Positions 58,688 to 64,000 of a stretch of DNA of 64,000 nt are shown piece by piece. The first letter of the stretch is position 1. Each line of letters begins with the position of its first letter. The notes beneath the pieces are model-generated. The model was given only the letters and a program-made list of their open reading frames with translations, ran no database searches and was not told the origin of the DNA. Both the position numbers and the translations under genes were made by a program. This DNA is from Hyphomicrobiales bacterium. GTDB taxonomy: Bacteria; Pseudomonadota; Alphaproteobacteria; Rhizobiales; Rhizobiaceae. The stretch spans positions 1 through 64,000 of the forward strand of contig UBUL01000029.1 of NCBI GenBank assembly GCA_900468625.1, given 5' to 3'.

Positions 58688-59094
58688 CGCCCCGATCCTT
58701 CCGTGCGTGAAGCTTGGATGCCGGATTCTGTGACGCTCGAACTGCCGAGAGCAACCGCCTTGAGAAGCTGCGACCCAAGCCGCGCCTGCTCGGCCATGTC
58801 GTCGAAGAGCATGGCTGCTTCTTCAAGCTCTCCTTTTTCGGCATGTGGGTCTAACTCCTCCAATCCCATCGTGAGATCGATGAGGGTGGCCACCTTTACA
58901 CGTTGCCGGACCGCAAGATGGAAGAGCTCCTGAACGATCGACTTTCTTTCGGCAGGCGCTACCCTGGTGAGGACCTCGCCAACCGCCGACGAGCAATCGG
59001 ACTCGGGATCGAGCCGCTTGGCGAGCACCTTTAATTGACGAACAATCGAAACAATGTCCCACCCGTTCGGTGGCGGCTGGAGCATGGAAGTCAT
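58684..59094 (-). CDS. hypothetical protein, first gene of a coupled small-gene set
   Basis: A 136-residue, mostly helical, acidic protein (V-G-E-V-L-T-R-V-A-P-A-E-R-K-S-I-V-Q, later E-K-G-E-L-E-E-A-A-M-L-F-D-D-M). The ATG at 59094 is preceded by AAAGGAG at ideal spacing, whereas a longer frame from 59286 is arginine-rich and rejected. No known family was recognised. The next gene overlaps it by four bases. An FNR/FixK box at 59325-59338 lies upstream, shared with the divergent adk gene, so expression at low oxygen is likely. Confidence 0.72.
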   Translation of the reverse strand: MTSMLQPPPNGWDIVSIVRQLKVLAKRLDPESDCSSAVGEVLTRVAPAERKSIVQELFHLAVRQRVKVATLIDLTMGLEELDPHAEKGELEEAAMLFDDMAEQARLGSQLLKAVALGSSSVTESGIQASRTEGSGR

Positions 59095-59324
59095 CCGTTT
59101 ACTCCTTTGACCAATCCGATCTTTTCCGATCGATCTGCTCTTCCCGGCCACATCGCTGCGCATGAACGGTCCGGATCGCTCCGGGCGCCTGCACGAACAG
59201 GAGCGCCATCCGCCGCGCCTCGCCTGCCGCGCTGACGATGCCGATAGTACTGAGGTGCGATTTGAACGACATAGGCACATCTCCATTTAACGACGCACCT
59301 TATCCATTCGCCGTCCGGCCTTGC

Positions 59325-59338
59325 TTGATCGACATCAA
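59325..59338. promoter_or_regulatory. perfect FNR/FixK box TTGATCGACATCAA between the small-gene set and adk
   Basis: Matches TTGAT-N4-ATCAA at all ten specified positions. It sits in the 394-base divergent stretch 59095-59488, otherwise without gene. A class II start on the plus strand (about 59373) would leave a leader of about 116 bases to adk; on the minus strand (about 59290) about 196 bases to the small-gene set. Confidence 0.82.
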
Positions 59339-59488
59339 ACAGGACGTCGTTTCCCGCGAGCTTCCTTTCCGCCACGTCTTTGCCCGGACTTTGGCCGCGA
59401 AAAGGGAGGTCGGACGTTCTCTTTGACGCGGCTCAAAGACAGCCTTGCCGAAAGGTCATATGTGCTGAAGCGAGAGGAAGGTGAAGAC

Positions 59489-60076
59489 ATGAGATACGTG
59501 ATGTTAGGCCCGCCGGGGGCAGGGAAGGGCACGCAGGCCGTCCGCATTTCAAATCGTCTCGGCATTCCTCACATATCCACCGGCGACCTGCTCCGCTTGG
59601 CGGATGTAGCGACGCCCGCCGGGGCGGCGGCACGGACGCTGATGGAGGCGGGTCATCTCGTGAGCGACGAGATCGTCGTGGATCTGCTGTTCGAGCGCAT
59701 TCGCCGATCCGATGCTCGCAAAGGCTTCATCCTGGACGGTTTTCCCCGCAACGTCATCCAGGCCGAGATTCTGGACGAGTGGCTGGCGGGGCAGGATGAG
59801 GGATTGGATGCCGTGCTCGAAATTTACGCTCCGGTCGCGGTACTTCTGGACAGAGTGCTTTCGAGGTCGGCTCAGGCTGTGTCCGCTGGCAGCGCACCAC
59901 GCGCCGATGACAACGAGACCACGCTTCGCCAGCGGCTTGAAAGCTACAGGATGGAAACCCTTCCCTTGTCCGATTACTATCATCGGAAAGGTGTTCTGAT
60001 GTCGTTTGACGGGACCTGCAACATCGATGCCTTGGCGACGGCGATCGGCGAGCAAATTCCGGCGGTCGGCCGCTGA
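59489..60076 (+). CDS. adk: adenylate kinase, short-LID form
   Basis: A 195-residue nucleoside monophosphate kinase that interconverts ATP+AMP and 2 ADP. The P-loop is G-P-P-G-A-G-K-G-T-Q (7-16), T-G-D-L-L-R binds AMP, and D-G-F-P-R-N precedes the NMP region. The LID is short and without the four-Cys zinc site of long bacterial forms (R-A-D-D-N-E-T-T-L-R-Q-R-L). ATG 59489 follows GAGAGGAAGG; a frame from 59321 is arginine-rich and rejected. Rhizobial genomes usually carry adk among ribosomal-protein genes, so this copy beside nirK and an FNR box may be a second, anaerobically expressed enzyme. Confidence 0.9.
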   Translation: MRYVMLGPPGAGKGTQAVRISNRLGIPHISTGDLLRLADVATPAGAAARTLMEAGHLVSDEIVVDLLFERIRRSDARKGFILDGFPRNVIQAEILDEWLAGQDEGLDAVLEIYAPVAVLLDRVLSRSAQAVSAGSAPRADDNETTLRQRLESYRMETLPLSDYYHRKGVLMSFDGTCNIDALATAIGEQIPAVGR

Positions 60077-60142
60077 TCGGTCGCACTTCGGAGCCGAGCC
60101 TGCCTGGATACGGTATCGAGCAGCGCTCGATACCTCTTCTCG

Positions 60143-60841
60143 TTACAAATTGCGTGCATCCTCCGCGAGGGCGAGCAGCCGCCCCGCGTCGGTCACCGTA
60201 AGCTTCTGCCGACCGCCCTTTACGATGTTCTTGGATTCCCAGGCACTGAGGATCCTGGAAACCGTATGCAACGTGGTTCCCGTCATCTCCGCAATATCCT
60301 GGCGGGAGATCGGAAAGTCGATGCAGATGCCGACATCCACCGGGCGCCCGGCTTGTTTCAACAGCCGCAGGACGGCGTGTGCGACCCTCTTTTCGACTTC
60401 CTCCGTCGACATTTCGCGAATGCGCGTGTGTGCTTCCTCCAGGCGCTGCCCGATGGTCTGCATCGCGGTAACCGCCAGTCTGGGGTTTTGCTCGACGAAG
60501 CAAGACCACATTTCCGTTGGCCATCCGAGAACGACGCTTTCGGTCGCCGCAAGCGCGGTTCCGGGGTAATCCGCTCTGCGGAGCGCCATCGCGAAACCGA
60601 ACAGATCGCCGGGATGAACCATTCTGACGATGATCTGCTGCCCATCCTGCGTAACCTGTGTCACCTTCAGGCGCCCGTGCAGCAGAAGAAAGAAGGACTT
60701 CGCCTGCGCGCCCTGCTCGAATACCGCATCTCCCGGAGCGACGCGGCGCGAAATTGCATGCTCGAGCATTGCATCGAGGTCGCGATCCGTCATCCGCTCG
60801 AATAGCGACAGCGTCTTTAAAACCGTGCGATCAACCCTCAT
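60143..60841 (-). CDS. nnrR: CRP/FNR-family nitrogen-oxide-responsive regulator, NnrR-like
   Basis: A 232-residue CRP/FNR protein with beta-roll (about 10-120), long helix and HTH. The recognition helix reads T-L-H-T-V-S-R-I-L (His192, Ser195, Arg196), so the FNR-type Glu in E-x-x-S-R is replaced by His. This change goes with DNA half sites TTGCG rather than TTGAT, and a TTGCG-N4-CGCAA site precedes nirK. No FNR-type cysteine cluster is present. NnrR controls nitrite and NO reductase genes in Rhizobium, Agrobacterium and Rhodobacter. It is the last gene of nirK-nirV-nnrR, 17 bases after nirV, which would give positive feedback. Dnr is an alternative family name. Confidence 0.82.
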   Translation of the reverse strand: MRVDRTVLKTLSLFERMTDRDLDAMLEHAISRRVAPGDAVFEQGAQAKSFFLLLHGRLKVTQVTQDGQQIIVRMVHPGDLFGFAMALRRADYPGTALAATESVVLGWPTEMWSCFVEQNPRLAVTAMQTIGQRLEEAHTRIREMSTEEVEKRVAHAVLRLLKQAGRPVDVGICIDFPISRQDIAEMTGTTLHTVSRILSAWESKNIVKGGRQKLTVTDAGRLLALAEDARNL

Positions 60842-60858
60842 CGTTTATCCGCCTTTCT

Positions 60859-61749
60859 CTAGGTTTCGATGACCAGTGCAAGCAATCGCGCAGTGGCCCG
60901 GCGAACAGAGTTCGCTATGCCTTCCAAGAGCGACGGTCGGCGCACCAGGCGAAATCCGAGATTGTCCGGTGGTGTTCCAACGGAACACCCTCCGCCTCGC
61001 GGATTTCTAACGAAGCTGCTCATGGGCGAGCGATGTCTTCCTGAGGCGATCATGATTCCGCAGGTCAATGGGTTCAGATCTTCGACGGCTTTTGCTCTGT
61101 CGAGATCGATGCGGCTGCTGCAGGTTGATGTCCATTCCCAGATGTTTCCAGCAAAATCGACCAGCCCCGTCTGACTGACGCCGAAAGACCCCCTTGGCTG
61201 GGGACGAGGATCGATGGAGGCGGAGCGGCGGGCTTCGCGCTCGTAATCTGCCAGCCAGCGCTTTGCGGGGTTTCGATCGCTTGGGTCGATCCCAAGCGCA
61301 TCGTCGGGAAATCGATCGGCTGCAGCGTAGGCAAGCTCAAAATCGGTAGGCAGTGTCCATTCCTCCCCTGTGCGATGCGACAGCCATGTCGCGTAGCGCA
61401 CCGCGTCATCGTAGCTCACGCCAGTCACCGGGGCGTTGTCGTCCGGCAAACTTGCGGCAGCCTCCGAAGGAATACATGCCGCCTCGGAAACGCAGCGTCC
61501 GTACTCGGCTTGCGAGACCTGGTACTTCGTGATGTCGAGGGGAACCATCACGGCTTCGAGCCGTTTTGGAGCGTCGATTGCGAAGCCGTTCCGAAAATAT
61601 TCCGTCGCCTCGCGATATTCGAATGCGCGCGGCGCGATGGTGACGAGTTCCGGGGGAACGATGACGGGGCCTTGCGCTTCGAACGACAGAACCCCCGCCT
61701 TCTCGACGAGCGCTCCCGAGAGCAGCCCGACGATTGCGAGGGGGATCAT
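60859..61749 (-). CDS. nirV: NirV, formylglycine-generating-enzyme-like protein downstream of nirK
   Basis: A 296-residue protein with a short N-terminal hydrophobic segment and a C-type-lectin-like FGE-sulfatase domain: V-P-L-D-I-T-K-Y-Q-V-S-Q-A-E-Y, later G-L-V-D-F-A-G-N-I-W-E-W-T and F-V-R-N-P-R-G-G-G-C-S, then G-F-R-L-V-R. NirV often accompanies NirK in rhizobia; its biochemical role is not settled. I prefer ATG 61749, with GGAG nine bases upstream; ATGs at 61794 and 61758 are alternatives. A stem-loop sits between it and nirK. The nnrR gene follows 17 bases after the stop. Confidence 0.88.
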   Translation of the reverse strand: MIPLAIVGLLSGALVEKAGVLSFEAQGPVIVPPELVTIAPRAFEYREATEYFRNGFAIDAPKRLEAVMVPLDITKYQVSQAEYGRCVSEAACIPSEAAASLPDDNAPVTGVSYDDAVRYATWLSHRTGEEWTLPTDFELAYAAADRFPDDALGIDPSDRNPAKRWLADYEREARRSASIDPRPQPRGSFGVSQTGLVDFAGNIWEWTSTCSSRIDLDRAKAVEDLNPLTCGIMIASGRHRSPMSSFVRNPRGGGCSVGTPPDNLGFRLVRRPSLLEGIANSVRRATARLLALVIET

Positions 61750-61830
61750 AATCGACATCTCCGAAACCATTCTTTTGACGGCGTGCGGTGCCATGGCTCG
61801 AATCGCAAGTTGCGCCTTTCAATGAGGAGA

Positions 61831-61861
61831 GGTGCGCAGGTCCTTCGCCGACCCGCGCACC
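61831..61861 (-). promoter_or_regulatory. stem-loop between nirK and nirV
   Basis: On the minus strand GGTGCGC-G-GGTC pairs with GACC-T-GCGCACC around a GGCGAAG loop (one G-U in the stem). It starts ten bases after the nirK stop and no T-run follows. It could reduce read-through so that nirV and nnrR are expressed less than nirK, and it would protect the nirK message. Confidence 0.72.
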
Positions 61862-61870
61862 GATGCTCGA

Positions 61871-63019
61871 TCAGGTCGCCGACGGCGCCTTGACCGAGGT
61901 CATGAGGTCGTCGTTCCAATTGCCTGTCACCTTGAAGTGAGCCGCGGCGCCGAGTTCGAATGCCTCGATAAGATTGTGGTTCACGTAGGCATATATGCCC
62001 GGCTGCTTGAACGTGTAGATCGCCGCGCCGGCAGTGCCGCCAGGAATGAACCATGTCTCTTGATCCGTGTCGGGGACATTGAAAAATTTTCCCGTGGCCC
62101 ACACGTATTCGCCGTGCCCGCCGATCAAATGCGGGCGGGTGTCGCGGTTCGCCTGCGAGTGAACGATCAGGACGGTCTCACCCACTTTCGCGGTCATGGC
62201 ATTCTCGCCGGTCAACGCACCTACGGCGCCATTGAATACGATGTGGCTTGGCAGCAGGGTCTTCATGACCGCGACCGTCTCTTCATATGCCTCGCCGGGG
62301 CTGCCGAACTTTTTGAATTTCCCATTGGCATCGCGCGGGACGTAGAAGTCCTGTTCGCCGACATAGTAGACCTTGTCGTAGACGATCGGCTTTCCATGGC
62401 CGTCTGTCAGCCCTTCGCGAGGCAGAACCATGATCGCGCCGTTCATCCCGGAGGTGACGTGCCAGGGGACCATCCCCGGAGGTGCGCAATGATAGACGAA
62501 CACGCCTGCCTTGGTCGCCTTGAAGCGCAGAACCGTGCTTTCGCCAGGGTTGACGACGGTCAGTGCTCCGCCTCCCAGACCGCCGGTTGCGGCGTGAAAA
62601 TCGATGTTATGCTGCATCGTGTTCGTATCCGGGTTCACGAGCGTCAGCTCGACGTAATCGTCCTGGTGGACGACCATCAGCGGCCCCGGAACAGAACCGT
62701 TGAAGGTCATCGCATTGATTTCCGTGCCGTCCTTGTCGAGCACCATCTTCTTTTCCTGGATGGTGAGCGTGAACTCCTTGATCACGGGACTGCCTTCTGC
62801 CTTTTGCGCATGGGCGTGAACAAAGGGCGGCTTGACCAATTCGACTTTCTCGCGAACGAGCTTTGACAAATCCGTGACCGATGCCGTCTTCCTTACCGCT
62901 TCTGCGGAGGCCACCTCCTCATCCGCGCGAGCGGTTGAGATGATGATGGGCGTCAGCGCTCCCGCGACAGCAGCGCTCGTCAGCATCGTGCGCCGGGTCA
63001 TCTGCAGAGTATTTGTCAT
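61871..63019 (-). CDS. nirK: copper-containing dissimilatory nitrite reductase
   Basis: A 382-residue periplasmic enzyme reducing nitrite to NO. The N-terminus has a twin-arginine-like T-R-R-T-M-L followed by a hydrophobic segment. Two cupredoxin domains carry all metal ligands: type 1 copper His137, Cys178, His187 and Met192; type 2 copper His142, His177 and His297; catalytic Asp140 and His259. M-Q-H-N-I-D-F-H is the signature. This ATG at 63019 has GGAG seven bases upstream; a TTG at 63025 is rejected. Electrons likely come from a cytochrome c or pseudoazurin. nirK heads nirK-nirV-nnrR behind an NnrR-type box. No NO reductase genes are in the window. Confidence 0.96.
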   Translation of the reverse strand: MTNTLQMTRRTMLTSAAVAGALTPIIISTARADEEVASAEAVRKTASVTDLSKLVREKVELVKPPFVHAHAQKAEGSPVIKEFTLTIQEKKMVLDKDGTEINAMTFNGSVPGPLMVVHQDDYVELTLVNPDTNTMQHNIDFHAATGGLGGGALTVVNPGESTVLRFKATKAGVFVYHCAPPGMVPWHVTSGMNGAIMVLPREGLTDGHGKPIVYDKVYYVGEQDFYVPRDANGKFKKFGSPGEAYEETVAVMKTLLPSHIVFNGAVGALTGENAMTAKVGETVLIVHSQANRDTRPHLIGGHGEYVWATGKFFNVPDTDQETWFIPGGTAGAAIYTFKQPGIYAYVNHNLIEAFELGAAAHFKVTGNWNDDLMTSVKAPSAT

Positions 63020-63097
63020 TTCCAATCTCCAATAGTCGAGGAGCGGACGAACGCCGCCCGGTCGAGAAGGAGACTAGAAGAAACGTCCGGAAATTCT

Positions 63098-63111
63098 TTG
63101 CGATGGCGCAA
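63098..63111 (-). promoter_or_regulatory. NnrR-type box TTGCGATGGCGCAA upstream of nirK
   Basis: A perfect TTGCG-N4-CGCAA dyad centred 85 bases upstream of the nirK ATG, fitting the NnrR consensus described for Rhodobacter. A start 41 bases downstream leaves a leader of about 44 bases. The rest of the 505-base stretch 63020-63524 shows no gene. Confidence 0.78.
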
Positions 63112-63524
63112 ACTGTCTATTTGCTGCGCCGCAAACTTAATCCTGCATTCTTTGTGTAACCTTGATGATTGCCTTTGTGCGCCGCAGCAGGTAGTCGGCA
63201 ATTCTTTCGCAAGTCTGTCGTTATCCCGAGCACGGTTTCGGCTCGGGTCCATCGTCATGACGGCGACGACATTCGCATGGCGTCATTCCGGGATTTGGGG
63301 ATGTCTTGCCGGGCAGCCTGTTTCGGCTTGCAACCTGAACGTTCGGCATGGCGTTGGCGCTAGGTTTCAGCTGGGAAACCTCGCCGATGCTCTTCGATTG
63401 CCTCTCTTCAAGGCCGTGTCTTGCCTTGTTGGGCGGCATCATCCGGCCACCCGATCTCAATCGGACGTTCCCTGGATCAGCCTAATATCCACGCTAGCCT
63501 GAGGGGCGGCCGGCATTCTCGTGC

Positions 63525-64000
63525 CTATGATGAGTTCGACGATGTGGAATTCTTGTTCCGCGCGATCCACTGCGCCCCGGCCTGACCATGGTGAAAGCCG
63601 TTTGCAAGCGGCGCATCGGGATAGAGGGTCCGTATTCGTGCGGCGACCTCACCGGCGTCTTTTTCGCAATCCGCCAGTGCTCTGAACCCCTTCGATACCT
63701 CCACCATGTCGCAATCCTGTGGGGAAAGGCGGAGCGAGCCGATCCCCATGGAGCGCAGTTCCTCAGGGGAGGCGAGGAGAGCCTGACATGCATGCGAGAC
63801 GGTCTGAACGCCGTTCAGCGCCAGAAATGGCTGACCGGAGAGAGTTTTGACCGCAAGACCATCGGGATCCTCCTGGCAAACGAATTGGCAATTGTCCTTC
63901 GTCCTGCCTTTCGATCGCGCGTGCGCGCATCGGGCTGATATGGCAAGAGGAACGCGGCCGAATGCGAACAGTTCGAATTTAGGGCCTGGGCAAGCTCTCG
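63525..64000 (-). CDS. ubiV: UbiV, U32-peptidase-family protein of O2-independent ubiquinone synthesis (C-terminal part, cut by window edge)
   Basis: The minus strand is open from the window edge to the stop at 63525 and gives about 158 residues. The segment F-A-F-G-R-V-P-L-A-I-S-A-R-C is followed by C-x12-C-x3-C (G-R-T-K-D-N-C-Q-F-V-C) and later L-R-L-S-P-Q-D-C-D-M-V. E. coli UbiV binds [4Fe-4S] through Cys39, Cys180, Cys193 and Cys197; the 13- and 4-residue spacing fits the last three. UbiU and UbiV hydroxylate the ubiquinone ring without O2, using prephenate. The start, first cysteine and possible UbiU/UbiT partners lie beyond the edge. It lets ubiquinone be made while nitrite is respired. 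Confidence 0.88.
   Translation of the reverse strand, partial: RACPGPKFELFAFGRVPLAISARCAHARSKGRTKDNCQFVCQEDPDGLAVKTLSGQPFLALNGVQTVSHACQALLASPEELRSMGIGSLRLSPQDCDMVEVSKGFRALADCEKDAGEVAARIRTLYPDAPLANGFHHGQAGAQWIARNKNSTSSNSS

Noticed and set aside
59091..59488. Upstream extensions of adk (from 59321) and of the first small gene (from 59286)
   Set aside because: Both extensions are arginine-rich and cross the FixK-box region; internal ATGs with strong ribosome-binding sites are better.

Overview
The window comes from an alphaproteobacterium of the Rhizobiaceae, most likely Rhizobium or a close relative. The evidence is a 2,830-residue cyclic beta-1,2-glucan synthase (NdvB/ChvB), an FxkR-FixK-hybrid FixL oxygen-sensing set with a recognisable K-box, the tail of a MucR/Ros regulator, GC-rich codon use, and dispersed intergenic repeats that I recall from this family. 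Many genes respond to low oxygen or nitrogen oxides, and matching FNR/FixK-type boxes lie in front of several of them. No rRNA, tRNA, CRISPR array, complete insertion sequence or prophage was seen.

Left part (1-16,500), microoxic respiration: MucR tail, a small cytochrome c, a TPC-motif P1B metal ATPase, a DUF302 protein and an MgtC/DUF4010 membrane protein. Next come fxkR (minus) and, divergent from it, fixK-hfixL (plus). After a dispersed repeat lies the cytochrome bd locus, with cydDC (minus) divergent from cydABX (plus) around a perfect FixK box. A convergent serA closes this part.

Middle part (16,500-42,900), envelope and accessory genes: a fumarylacetoacetase-family fragment, a DUF4143 ATPase, ndvB and a Phd/PemK-like toxin-antitoxin pair. 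A carbohydrate-use island follows: a ROK regulator divergent from an (alpha/alpha)6 glycosidase, an acetyltransferase resembling the C-terminal domain of O-GlcNAcase, and a sugar ABC importer with no ATPase gene. Then comes a CecR/YbhGFSR-like exporter under a TetR regulator, whose YbhF-like ATPase is split in two by a frame change, and a scar with an AraC tail and an orphan antitoxin.

Right-centre part (42,870-56,800), an amine or guanidino-compound catabolic island: a GntR/FCD regulator and amino-acid ABC permeases plus ATPase (minus) diverge from a seven-gene operon. The operon holds a ureohydrolase, periplasmic binding protein, omega-aminotransferase, leaderless gamma-glutamyltransferase-like enzyme, semialdehyde dehydrogenase, hydroxylysine-kinase-like kinase and AGXT2L-type phospholyase. 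A MocR regulator follows. The gene set suggests deguanidination, transamination and a phosphorylate-then-eliminate step on a hydroxylated amine or amino acid.

Right end (57,100-64,000), denitrification: a universal stress protein; three small, translationally coupled genes of unknown function; a short-LID adenylate kinase; and a nirK-nirV-nnrR operon read leftward behind an NnrR-type box. The edge gene is ubiV, for O2-independent ubiquinone synthesis. The left and right ends together describe one programme: an oxygen-sensing cascade, a high-affinity oxidase, nitrite reduction and anaerobic quinone synthesis. The three coupled small genes and the kinase/phospholyase operon are the best candidates for undescribed biology.
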